Assembly: GCF_027944115.1 (NCBI RefSeq)
Contig: NZ_JAPJZI010000001.1
Span: 1,116,001-1,180,000, forward strand
DNA length: 64,000 nt
Direction of reading: 5' to 3'
Source: Hoeflea prorocentri
GTDB lineage: Bacteria > Pseudomonadota > Alphaproteobacteria > Rhizobiales > Rhizobiaceae
Both the position numbers and the translations under genes were made by a program. Below are positions 54,278 to 62,127 of this stretch, one piece after another (the first letter of the stretch is position 1; every line of letters starts with the position of its first letter). The notes under the pieces are model-generated. The model saw only the letters and a list, made by a program, of their open reading frames with translations, made no database searches and was not told where the DNA came from.

Positions 54278-55844
54278 GGGCTTCGCTCTTCAAAAGCATG
54301 AGTTTCCCTATGTCTGTGATATCGGTTTGCGCTGCCTGGCGTTCGCCGACGATCTGACCGCCTGCCATCACAAGAATACGGTCTGAGATTTCGAGAATCT
54401 CCTCCAGTTCCTCTGAAACGAGCAGCACGGCGCCGCCGGCGGCGCGGAACTGCCGCAAAATGGTGTGAATGGCGGCGATGCCGTTGAGATCGACGCCGCG
54501 TGTGGGTTGCGACACGATCAGCAAAGACGGGTCGGAAGCGATTTCCCGGGCAAAGACCAGTTTCTGCTGATTGCCGCCGGAAAGGCTGGAAACCGGATCG
54601 GCGACGTCGCCGTAGACGACGTTGAGTGCCTTCAGGCGCTTCAATGCCTCGCGTCGCAGAGCCGGCAGGCTGAGCATTATGCCACTCTTGAGCTGCCCGG
54701 ATCGCTGGCTTCCGGCGATGACATTTGTCTGTATCGAAGCTGCAAGAGCCAGGCCCTCATGAGCCCGGTCGGCGCTGACATAGCTCATGCCGCGTGTGCG
54801 CCTGTCGCCGTTACTTTTTGAACTTATGTTCTCGCCCATGAGGCTGACGGAGCCGCCGCTTGCCGCCCGTAATCCGACAAGGCATTCGATCAATTCGTGC
54901 TGGCCGTTGCCCGAGACGCCGGCAATGCCGACGATTTCTCCGCGCCGCACCTCAAGATTGATGGCATGCAGCGGATGGGATTTGTCGAGGGCCGGTACAT
55001 CAAGCTCCTTGACGTCGAGGACCACGTCGCCGGTTTCATGGTTGTCATCCGCTTGCTGCGGCGCTGCTTGTCGCTCGTTCCCGCCTATCACATGGCTTGC
55101 AATGGTGTTGATATCGGTTTCGGCAACGGCGCTTGAAAAGCAGATCTCGCCGCGCCGCATCACCGATACCTGATCCGCCAGAGCCATGACTTCCTTCAGC
55201 TTATGGCTGATGAACAGAATTGTGGTGCCGCCGTCGCGCAGTGTCTTGAGCAGGCCGATCAGATCGTCCACCTGCTGCGGCGCCAGGACTGCTGTCGGCT
55301 CATCAAGAATGAGGACTCGTGCGCCGCGCCGTAACAGCCGAACGATTTCAACAAATTGACGGATATGAACCGGCGTGCTGCCTGCCCGTCGGTCCCAGTC
55401 AATGTCTATGGATGCCTGTTTTGCCAACCGGTCCGCATCCCGGCGCGCCACGCCCCAGTCGATGCGGGAAAGAGGGCCGAGGGAAACGGCGGCTGGCTCG
55501 TCTCCCAGTACAAGGTTTTCCAGAAGCGTCAGGTCCGGGGCCAGCATGAATTCCTGGTGGACCATACCGATGCCGAGGCGGAATGCGTCCTGCGGGCCGG
55601 TCAGATAGACTGGTTGATCGTCGAGGACAACATGCCCGTCATCGGGTTGCTCCATGCCCTGCAGCATGCGCATGAGTGTCGATTTACCTGCGCCGTTTTC
55701 ACCGACAATAGCGTGGATCTCATTGGGAGCGATGCTGAGCGTCACGTTGCGGTTCGCCTGAACTGCGCCATAACGCTTGCTGAGCGAAACGGCGCCGAGG
55801 CGAACGGAGATGTGCCTGTCTTCTGATTGTTGTTCAGTGTGCAT
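54270..55844 (-). CDS. ABC transporter ATP-binding protein for nucleosides (two ATPase domains)
   Basis: The 524-residue protein has two fused ATPase domains as in RbsA/NupO. The first shows Walker A GENGAGKSTLMRML, Walker B VLILDEPTAVLAPQQVDDL and H-loop ISHKLKEV; the second has GVSGNGQHELIECL in place of Walker A (degenerate, normal for this family) and signature LSGGNQQKLVFAREI with SQPTRGVD. The start at 55844 is chosen for the family N-terminus. It lies 64 bases after the binding-protein stop, behind a stem-loop at 55870-55895. Confidence 0.93.
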   Translation of the reverse strand: MHTEQQSEDRHISVRLGAVSLSKRYGAVQANRNVTLSIAPNEIHAIVGENGAGKSTLMRMLQGMEQPDDGHVVLDDQPVYLTGPQDAFRLGIGMVHQEFMLAPDLTLLENLVLGDEPAAVSLGPLSRIDWGVARRDADRLAKQASIDIDWDRRAGSTPVHIRQFVEIVRLLRRGARVLILDEPTAVLAPQQVDDLIGLLKTLRDGGTTILFISHKLKEVMALADQVSVMRRGEICFSSAVAETDINTIASHVIGGNERQAAPQQADDNHETGDVVLDVKELDVPALDKSHPLHAINLEVRRGEIVGIAGVSGNGQHELIECLVGLRAASGGSVSLMGENISSKSNGDRRTRGMSYVSADRAHEGLALAASIQTNVIAGSQRSGQLKSGIMLSLPALRREALKRLKALNVVYGDVADPVSSLSGGNQQKLVFAREIASDPSLLIVSQPTRGVDLNGIAAIHTILRQFRAAGGAVLLVSEELEEILEISDRILVMAGGQIVGERQAAQTDITDIGKLMLLKSEAHV

Positions 55845-55869
55845 CTGCGGCTTTATCGACCGAGTTAAA

Positions 55870-55895
55870 AAGGGCAAGCCGTGAGGCTTACCCTT
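55870..55895 (-). terminator. Intercistronic stem-loop (attenuator-like) after the BMP binding-protein gene
   Basis: AAGGGCAAGCC (55870-55880) pairs with GGCTTACCCTT (55885-55895) with one mismatch around GTGA, and the minus-strand transcript continues with TTTTTAA. It lies between the binding-protein gene and the ATPase gene of one operon. Such elements usually let the binding protein be made in excess by partial termination or by protecting the upstream mRNA end. Confidence 0.7.
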
Positions 55896-55908
55896 CCGCC
55901 TTGGGAGG

Positions 55909-56937
55909 TTACTTGAAAAAGTCGGGATAACCCTGTGTGGACACGTCCCAAACCTCGATATCACCTGCGATGATACCGGCTTTGAGTTCGTCCACCTTTT
56001 TCAGGTAGTCGGCGGGAATCTTGTCTTTGGTGTGCTTCATGTCGGACAGTCCGACCCCGTTTTGAACCAGGCCGAAATCCATCACCTCGCCGCCGGGGAA
56101 TGTGCCGGCTGCGTAATTGGCGAGGATGTCTTCAACAGCGACATCGACGCGCTTGACCATGCTGGTCAGAACGTTCCCCGGGGCCATGCCGTCCTGATCG
56201 GTGTCAACACCGATTGCGTATTTACCCGCCTGTTTGGCCGCTTCGATGATGCCGATACCGGTGCCGCCGGCGACCTGATAGACAATGTCTGCACCTTCAT
56301 CGAACATGGCCTGCGCCATTTGCTGGCCCTTTGCCGGATCGCCGAAGGATTCGGAATAGGCGACTTTGACATCGATATCCGGGTTGATCGCCTTGGCGCC
56401 CTGGATATAGCCGACGATGAATTTGTCGATGCCCGGCGCCTTGACGCCGCCGATCACACCGATCACCGGTTCCGGGTTGATGCCGGGAATGGAGGTGTCG
56501 GTCGTCGCGAGAGCGGCGAGGGCACCTGCAAGGTATGAGCCTTCATGTTCGGCAAAGACAACGGAGGCCACATTGTCGCCCTCGCGGGTCTGGTTCATGA
56601 TCACCCAGTTGGTGTCAGCATAGTCCTTGGCGATTTTTTCCATCGGCTCGCCATGGATCCATTCAAGGCTTATGACGAGGCCGAAGCCGCCATCTGCGGC
56701 GCGGCGCATGATCTCTTCACCCTGCGCGGCGACATCCTTGGATTCAATCGGCCGGCCTTCGATGCCGGTCTTTTCCAGGCCAGCCTTGAAGCCTGCATTG
56801 GCCGTGTCGTTCCATGAGCCGTCACCCAGGCCGCCCTGGGCGATGATGAGTGCTGCCGGTGGTTTGTCCGCTGCCAGGGCCGGCACCGTTGCCCATGACA
56901 GTGCGAGCGCGCTCGCGATTGCTGCCTTTTTCAACAT
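55909..56937 (-). CDS. BMP family nucleoside-binding lipoprotein/periplasmic protein
   Basis: The 342-residue protein has a Sec signal peptide (MLKKAAIASALALSWATVPALA) and the BMP/PnrA landmarks: AGFKAGLEKTGIEG, then GFGLVISLEWIHGEPMEKIAKDY, then VYQVAGGTGIGIIEAAKQAGKYAIGVDTDQDGMAPG. BMP-family proteins bind purine or other nucleosides. The start at 56937 is preferred since GGAGGA is 7 bases upstream; an ATG at 56943 overlaps the GntR stop but is too close to that site. It is the second gene of the operon. Confidence 0.93.
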   Translation of the reverse strand: MLKKAAIASALALSWATVPALAADKPPAALIIAQGGLGDGSWNDTANAGFKAGLEKTGIEGRPIESKDVAAQGEEIMRRAADGGFGLVISLEWIHGEPMEKIAKDYADTNWVIMNQTREGDNVASVVFAEHEGSYLAGALAALATTDTSIPGINPEPVIGVIGGVKAPGIDKFIVGYIQGAKAINPDIDVKVAYSESFGDPAKGQQMAQAMFDEGADIVYQVAGGTGIGIIEAAKQAGKYAIGVDTDQDGMAPGNVLTSMVKRVDVAVEDILANYAAGTFPGGEVMDFGLVQNGVGLSDMKHTKDKIPADYLKKVDELKAGIIAGDIEVWDVSTQGYPDFFK

Positions 56938-56939
56938 TG

Positions 56940-57752
56940 TCATTCCTCCGATTGTGGTTTGATTAATCGCCCACCTGTACTGAGAACATTGGACTGCTGG
57001 CTTCCCGAAACGATGCTCGGGGCTGCGACAAGGTGCATGTCGCAGGTGTAATATTCGCCGAGATAGACGGCTTCGGCGGCCTCAATCAGTCTGCCGCCCG
57101 TGCCATAGCTGCGCCTGAAAACCACCATGACGGCTGCTGGCCCTTTCACCTGGAGCAGATCCGTTTCTTCCTGTGTGGCAAGGCGTGTTGCGACGCGTTC
57201 ATGTGCTTCAACGACCCTGTAGCCAGCGGCTTCAAAGGCTTCATAAAGGGAGAAGGTGCCTGATTTCAGGGCCGTCTCGTCGTTGCCGTTCAGGGCTTCG
57301 ACCCGAGAGGCCACCGCTGTGGGAATGATCGATCTGTGTACTGCGCAGGGCACGCCTTCGATCGAGCGTAGACGGGACAAAAATACCGCAGCCTCGTTGC
57401 ACTGGAATTGAATGGCCTGTTCGGCGGAGGCCGGCCGAAGAGCGATCAACGATTGTTCGGTGCTGAAGCCTTCGCCTTTGGTTGATTGGGAAAAGCTCAA
57501 AAGCGAGCCGGCCCGCCGGTGCAGTGAGGGCCGGGCGACAAAACTGCCTGCACCCTGCCGGCGGTGGACGATCCCGTCGGTGACCAGTTGCTCGATGGCG
57601 CGCACCACCGTGCCTCGGCTGACGCCGTGGCGGGCGCATAGTTGTGTTTCGCTCGGCAGCTGATCACCCGGTTTGAACTCTCCGGACGATATCGCCTGAC
57701 GAAGGTCTTCTGCCAGGGTCAGGTAGCGTGGTCCTGCATGTTGCTTCCTCAT
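56940..57752 (-). CDS. GntR family transcriptional regulator (HutC/UTRA type)
   Basis: The 270-residue protein has an N-terminal GntR winged helix (YLTLAEDLRQAISSGEFKPGDQLPSETQLCARHGVSRGTVVRAIEQLVTDGIVHRRQGAGSFVA, residues 10-72) and a UTRA effector domain to the end. UTRA regulators sense sugars, amines or nucleotide-like ligands. It is the first gene of the ten-gene nucleoside operon, so it likely represses its own operon and is released by the imported compound or a phosphorylated product. A palindromic site lies at its promoter. Confidence 0.93.
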   Translation of the reverse strand: MRKQHAGPRYLTLAEDLRQAISSGEFKPGDQLPSETQLCARHGVSRGTVVRAIEQLVTDGIVHRRQGAGSFVARPSLHRRAGSLLSFSQSTKGEGFSTEQSLIALRPASAEQAIQFQCNEAAVFLSRLRSIEGVPCAVHRSIIPTAVASRVEALNGNDETALKSGTFSLYEAFEAAGYRVVEAHERVATRLATQEETDLLQVKGPAAVMVVFRRSYGTGGRLIEAAEAVYLGEYYTCDMHLVAAPSIVSGSQQSNVLSTGGRLIKPQSEE

Positions 57753-57758
57753 ATCCGC

Positions 57759-57786
57759 ACTGTAGCCTAATCAGTTGACTAGTCAA
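57759..57786 (-). promoter_or_regulatory. Promoter of the GntR/nucleoside operon overlapped by palindromic operator
   Basis: The 12-base palindrome TTGACTAGTCAA lies at 57775-57786. Read on the minus strand its first half (TTGACT) serves as a -35 box, followed by 16 bases and TACAGT (57764-57759) as -10, which would start transcription at about the GntR ATG (57752). That gives a leaderless or nearly leaderless mRNA, in keeping with the lack of a ribosome site. A GntR dimer bound here would cover the -35 box. Confidence 0.6.
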
Positions 57787-57867
57787 GTTGATGGCGATTG
57801 CGATGTTGTGGACGATTGGCGCTGAGGCTGGCTTGAAAAGGCGAGACTGAGGATTTGAACCCGGCAG

Positions 57868-58602
57868 CTACGCGCCGCCGCTGGCGGCGTATAGGTGGCG
57901 GGTGTAGTCATCGGTAAAATCGCCCGTGTGCAGAGTGCTTGCCGGTGCGATCTCGACGATGCGGCCCTTGTTCATCACTGCCATGCGGTCGCACATGAAG
58001 CTGACGACGGGCAGGTTGTGCGTTACCAGCAGATAGGTCAGCCCCTGATCCCTGCGCAGCCGTTTCAGCAGGTTAAGGATTTCAGCCTGCACGGACACAT
58101 CAAGCGCGCTGGTCGGTTCGTCAAGAAGCAGGACCTTCGGTTCCAGTGTGAGGGCGCGGGCGATGGCGACACGCTGACGTTGACCGCCGGAGAGCTGGTG
58201 CGGAAACCGGTAGCGGAAGCGCTGATCCAGCCCGACAAGCGAAAGGACTTCGCCGACACGCGCGTCGCGGCCCGAAAGGCCGTGAACCGCCAGCGGTTCG
58301 GACAGAACCGTGTCTACCGTCTTGCGCGGGTGAAGCGAGCCATAGGGATCCTGAAAGACCATTTGGCAGGTGCGGGAAAAGCTCCTGTCGGTGCCGTGGC
58401 CGCGATCCTTGCCGAATACTCGGATTTCGCCGGTCCAGTCCGGAGCAAGTCCGACAATGGATTTAAGCACCGTCGATTTGCCCGAGCCGCTTTCGCCGAC
58501 CAGTGCAAAGCTCTCGCCTTCGGCAACTTCGAGATCGACCCCATAGACGACCTGTCTCGGCCCGTAGGAGATATCGAGGTTTTTCAGGGAGATCGCGCTC
58601 AT
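57868..58602 (-). CDS. ABC transporter ATP-binding protein, DppF/OppF type
   Basis: The 244-residue ATPase has Walker A ESGSGKSTVLK, Q-loop MVFQDPYGSLHPRKTV (typical of OppF/DppF), signature LSGGQRQRVAIARAL, Walker [17 protein letters not shown] and H-loop VTHNLPVV. It lacks the full C-terminal oligopeptide domain and is slightly shorter than many DppF proteins. It overlaps the DppD-type gene by ATGA and ends the minus-strand importer cluster; the GntR operon start follows with a 115-base gap. Confidence 0.92.
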   Translation of the reverse strand: MSAISLKNLDISYGPRQVVYGVDLEVAEGESFALVGESGSGKSTVLKSIVGLAPDWTGEIRVFGKDRGHGTDRSFSRTCQMVFQDPYGSLHPRKTVDTVLSEPLAVHGLSGRDARVGEVLSLVGLDQRFRYRFPHQLSGGQRQRVAIARALTLEPKVLLLDEPTSALDVSVQAEILNLLKRLRRDQGLTYLLVTHNLPVVSFMCDRMAVMNKGRIVEIAPASTLHTGDFTDDYTRHLYAASGGA

Positions 58603-59432
58603 GTGCCGCCCCAGGCCGTGCGGTCGAGGATCGGCAGTTCATCACGGGTTTCGTGCATTTGCGGAATGGCTGCCAGCAGGCCTTTCGTATAGGGATGCGA
58701 GGCATTTTTTAGATCGCGAGCAGTGCAGCTTTCAACGATCTTTCCGGAGTTCATCACAACGATCCGGTCGCAGTAGCGGCTGACGAGATTAAGGTCATGG
58801 CTGATCAGGATGAGCCCCATACCACGACCCGTCACCAGTTCGTCTATGAGATCGAGGACCTGACCCTGGACGCTGACATCGAGTGCGGACGTCGGCTCGT
58901 CGGCGATCAACAGGTCGGGCTTGGGGATCAGCATCATGGCGATCATGACCCGCTGGCCCATCCCGCCGGAAACCTCGTGGGGGTAAAGGCCGATGACATG
59001 GGCGGGATCGTCGATACGCACCGCATGCAGCATTTCGACGGCTCTTTCACGCGCCCTGGCGCGCGAGATCTTGCCATGCGCGCGCAGCGCTTCGGTGATT
59101 TGCGCGCCGATCGTCATGACCGGATTGAGCGAGAATTTCGGATCCTGCATCACCATGGATATGCGCGCGCCGCGCAAATCGCGCATTTGCCGTTCGGTCC
59201 GGGTGGTCAGATCGATCCCGTCGAAGGTCATTTTGTCGGCAGAAACCTTGCCTGGCGGGCGTATGAGTTTGAGGATCGCCCGACCGGTCATGGATTTGCC
59301 CGAGCCGCTTTCGCCGACAATGCCCAACCGTTCACGCCCTAGCGTGAAGGACACACCATCGACCACCCGGGCCGGGCCCTTGGACGTCGGAAAAGTCACA
59401 CTCAGATTCTCGATATCAAGGAGAGCGCTCAC
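58599..59432 (-). CDS. ABC transporter ATP-binding protein, DppD/OppD type
   Basis: The 277-residue ATPase shows Walker [16 protein letters not shown], the DppD-type Q-loop [21 protein letters not shown], signature [16 protein letters not shown], Walker [17 protein letters not shown] and H-loop ISHDLNLVS. It is the partner of the DppF-type protein in a heterodimeric motor. It overlaps both neighbours by ATGA, indicating tight coupling. Confidence 0.93.
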   Translation of the reverse strand: MSALLDIENLSVTFPTSKGPARVVDGVSFTLGRERLGIVGESGSGKSMTGRAILKLIRPPGKVSADKMTFDGIDLTTRTERQMRDLRGARISMVMQDPKFSLNPVMTIGAQITEALRAHGKISRARARERAVEMLHAVRIDDPAHVIGLYPHEVSGGMGQRVMIAMMLIPKPDLLIADEPTSALDVSVQGQVLDLIDELVTGRGMGLILISHDLNLVSRYCDRIVVMNSGKIVESCTARDLKNASHPYTKGLLAAIPQMHETRDELPILDRTAWGGT

Positions 59433-60334
59433 GACTTGTCCGCCTGTTTTGGGTCAAGTACGTCGCGCAGCCCGTCGCCCAGGAAACAGAAGCCGAGCGA
59501 GACGAGGATGATGGCAAAGCCGGGCATGGTGGCTACCCACCACTGATCAAGAATGAAGGTGCGCCCGCGCGAGATCATGGCGCCCCACTCTGGCAGAGGC
59601 GGCTGTGCGCCGAGGCCAAGAAAGCCAAGTCCGGCTGCGGTCAGGATGATCCCGGCCATATCGAGCGTGACACGAATGATCATCGAGGAGGTGCAAAGCG
59701 GCAGGACATGCAGCGTGATAATGCGGGCATTCGATGCGCCCACCAGTTTCATGGCCGAGATGAATTCCGAATTGCGGAAGGTCAGCGTTTCGGCCCGTGC
59801 AATGCGTGCATAGGCGGGCCATGCGGTGACGGCGATTGCCAGAATGGCGTTTTCAATGCCGGGGCCGAGTGCCGCGACAAAGGCGAGGGCGAGGATCAGT
59901 TTGGGCATCGACAGGAAAACATCCGTCACGCCCATGAGGATCTTGTCGATCCAGCCGCCGAAATAGCCGGATATGGCGCCGATTACGAGGCCGAGCGGCG
60001 CCGAGATAATGGCGACCAGCGCCACAATGAGGAGCGTGATGCGCGCGCCATAGACGACGCGCGAAAAAATATCGCGCCCGAGTTCATCGGTGCCCATCCA
60101 GTGCTCGGCGGATGGCGGAAGCAGGCGGCGGCCAAGGTCCTGTCCGAACGGGCTTTCGGGCGCTATGAACGGTGCGAACGCGGCCGTCAGCACCAGTGTC
60201 GAGATGATGAGGATGCCCAAGACGGCAAGGGGATTGCGCAACAGTGCAATAGTGACACGATAGGCGCGCCCGCTATTTGCCTGGAAGCGTGACGTCGGCG
60301 AATCTTCGTTGATCCATTCCCGGATGCTCATCAT
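59429..60334 (-). CDS. ABC transporter permease, DppC/OppC type
   Basis: The 301-residue permease has the OppC_N stretch near residues 20-45, the conserved loop MGTDELGRDIFSRVVYGARITL and the coupling region ETLTFRNSEFISAMKLVGASNARIITLHVLP. Two Met codons stand in a row (60334 and 60331); both fit, and the first gives ATGA overlap with the DppB-type gene. Together with the other three genes it makes a complete Dpp-type importer. Confidence 0.92.
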   Translation of the reverse strand: MMSIREWINEDSPTSRFQANSGRAYRVTIALLRNPLAVLGILIISTLVLTAAFAPFIAPESPFGQDLGRRLLPPSAEHWMGTDELGRDIFSRVVYGARITLLIVALVAIISAPLGLVIGAISGYFGGWIDKILMGVTDVFLSMPKLILALAFVAALGPGIENAILAIAVTAWPAYARIARAETLTFRNSEFISAMKLVGASNARIITLHVLPLCTSSMIIRVTLDMAGIILTAAGLGFLGLGAQPPLPEWGAMISRGRTFILDQWWVATMPGFAIILVSLGFCFLGDGLRDVLDPKQADKS

Positions 60335-61305
60335 GCGCTCCTTGGATCCAGAATGCGGTAGAGCACATCGGAGATCTTGTTGATCACGATGAAGACGCTG
60401 CCGATCACCAGCGTCGCGCCAAGGACTGCGTTCATGTCGGCGTTAAGCAGCGCGGTTGTCAGATAGTTGCCGATGCCCGGCCATGAGAAGACAGTCTCGA
60501 TCATCACCGAACCTTCCAGAAGGCCGGCATAGGAGAGGCCGATCACCGTGATCAACGGAACACGGATTGCGCCGAAGGCATGCACCCATATCACCCGGAA
60601 CTCCGACAGGCCCTTGACCCGTGCGGTGGTGATGTATTCCTGGCCCAGCTGGTCGAGCATGAAAGAGCGCGTCATGCGCGCGATATAGGCAAGGCTGAAG
60701 AAGCCAAGGATCGTGGCCGGTAAAACGAGATGGCTCAGAGCATTGAAAAAAACATCCGTATCGCCGGCAATCAGACTGTCGATCAGAAGCAGTCCGGTCA
60801 CCGGTTCGACGAGGCCGTCATAGAAAACGTCGATGCGGCCGGGGCCGGCAACCCAGCCAAGGCCGGCGTAAAAGACGGCCAATCCCACCAGCCCCAGCCA
60901 GAAAGCCGGTACGGAGTAGCCCAACAGGGCCAGGACGCGGATAATCTGATCGATCCACGATCCCTGATGGGCAGCTGCCCAAACGCCCATCGGAACGCCG
61001 AGTGTCACACCGATGATAATGCCGATGGTTGCCATTTCAAGTGTTGCCGGGAAGACGCGGATCAGGTCTTCGGCGACAAGCTTGTTGGTCGAGATGGAAC
61101 GACCGAAATCGCCGCGAAGGGCATCCCAGACATAATCGGCGAACTGGACGATCAGCGGCCGGTCGAGCCCCATCGCGAGCTTTGCGGCATCGTATTGTTC
61201 CTGCGTCGCCCGGTCGCCGACGACGGAAAGAACGGGATCGATCGGCACGACGCGCCCGATAAAGAAAGTAATGGCCAAAAGGCCAAGGAATGTCAGCGAC
61301 ACCAT
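60331..61305 (-). CDS. ABC transporter permease, DppB/OppB type
   Basis: The permease has the usual DppB periplasmic loop (PVLSVVGDRATQEQYDAAKLAMGLDRPLIVQFADYVWDALRGDFGRSI) and coupling helix (GQEYITTARVKGLSEFRVIWVHAFGAIRVP). The ATG at 61305 leaves almost no N-terminal cytoplasmic part and has no ribosome site. The frame stays open to a stop at 61396-61398 without ATG, GTG or TTG, yet reads like a natural leader (ISAVARNIRSNLGAVGSFII). An ATT at 61365 behind AAAGGA could be the true start. The substrate is set by the binding protein at 62128-63717. Confidence 0.88.
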   Translation of the reverse strand: MVSLTFLGLLAITFFIGRVVPIDPVLSVVGDRATQEQYDAAKLAMGLDRPLIVQFADYVWDALRGDFGRSISTNKLVAEDLIRVFPATLEMATIGIIIGVTLGVPMGVWAAAHQGSWIDQIIRVLALLGYSVPAFWLGLVGLAVFYAGLGWVAGPGRIDVFYDGLVEPVTGLLLIDSLIAGDTDVFFNALSHLVLPATILGFFSLAYIARMTRSFMLDQLGQEYITTARVKGLSEFRVIWVHAFGAIRVPLITVIGLSYAGLLEGSVMIETVFSWPGIGNYLTTALLNADMNAVLGATLVIGSVFIVINKISDVLYRILDPRSA

Positions 61306-61483
61306 AATGATGAAGCTGCCTACAGCGCCGAGGTTGCTTCGGATGTTGCGCGCGACCGCTGAAATGGAATGTCCTTTCCGGGCCTCGGCCCTGCCTTAAG
61401 CATAATGAATTCACTGATAAATATTTTTCTTGGTCAAGGCAAAAGTTTTTGATTTAATAAAAAAAATTTTTATGGGAGATGTC

Positions 61484-62089
61484 ATGTCGCAAGCCGCTCT
61501 TACGAGTGAACCCAAAATGGGCCATCTGATTCGCAAATGCAGGAAACAGAGCGGCATGACACTGCAGGCCCTCGGAGACAAAGCCGGCGTTTCCGTCGGC
61601 TATCTGTCACTTGTTGAACGGGACCATGCGACCCCGTCGCTTGCGACACTGGCGCAGATAGCCCGGGCGCTGGATGTCGGACTTGAGTATTTTGTCTCGA
61701 CACCCAAGCCGGTGGACTCGCTGACCCGTGCGGATCGGCGTCCCAGGTTTTCAATTTCCGAAACAGGTGTCAGCTATGAGACGCTCGGCACCAAGTTTCC
61801 GGGTGCGGAATTGTCGTCCTACATCATTCACACGCCACCCGGTTACGTCTCGGAAGTCTCTCAGCACGAGGGCGAGGAGTTCATCTACATCCTGGAAGGT
61901 GAGATCGAACAGACGGTGGGCGAAGAGACATTTGTCATGCACCAGGGCGACAGTCTTCATTTTCGCGGCTCCGTGCCGCATTCCTGGAAGAACGCCACAG
62001 ACAAGCCGGCCCGTATCCTCTGGACCGGTGCGCTTACCGTTCTGCAGAACACCGGTGCGCGCCGGCCGCCCAATCTGCCGCCGGCTTAA
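61484..62089 (+). CDS. XRE family regulator with C-terminal cupin sensor
   Basis: The 201-residue protein has an N-terminal Cro/CI-type helix-turn-helix (LIRKCRKQSGMTLQALGDKAGVSVGYLSLVERDHATPSLATLAQIARAL, residues 14-62) and a cupin domain (SEVSQHEGEEFIYILEGEIEQTVGEETFVMHQGDSLHFRGSVPHSWKN, with the usual His and Glu metal pattern). This PuuR-type architecture controls amine, amino acid and peptide genes. GGGAGA stands before the ATG. It is divergent from the Dpp-type importer and just upstream of the binding-protein gene, so it likely controls both. Confidence 0.92.
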   Translation: MSQAALTSEPKMGHLIRKCRKQSGMTLQALGDKAGVSVGYLSLVERDHATPSLATLAQIARALDVGLEYFVSTPKPVDSLTRADRRPRFSISETGVSYETLGTKFPGAELSSYIIHTPPGYVSEVSQHEGEEFIYILEGEIEQTVGEETFVMHQGDSLHFRGSVPHSWKNATDKPARILWTGALTVLQNTGARRPPNLPPA

Positions 62090-62127
62090 TACAAGAACCA
62101 TAATGATCAACAGGTAGGAGAAACCCC

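Noticed and set aside
57775-57786. TTGACTAGTCAA as a Crp/Fnr box
   Set aside because: The half-sites have only a two-base spacer instead of four, and the site sits at a GntR promoter; a GntR operator explains it better.
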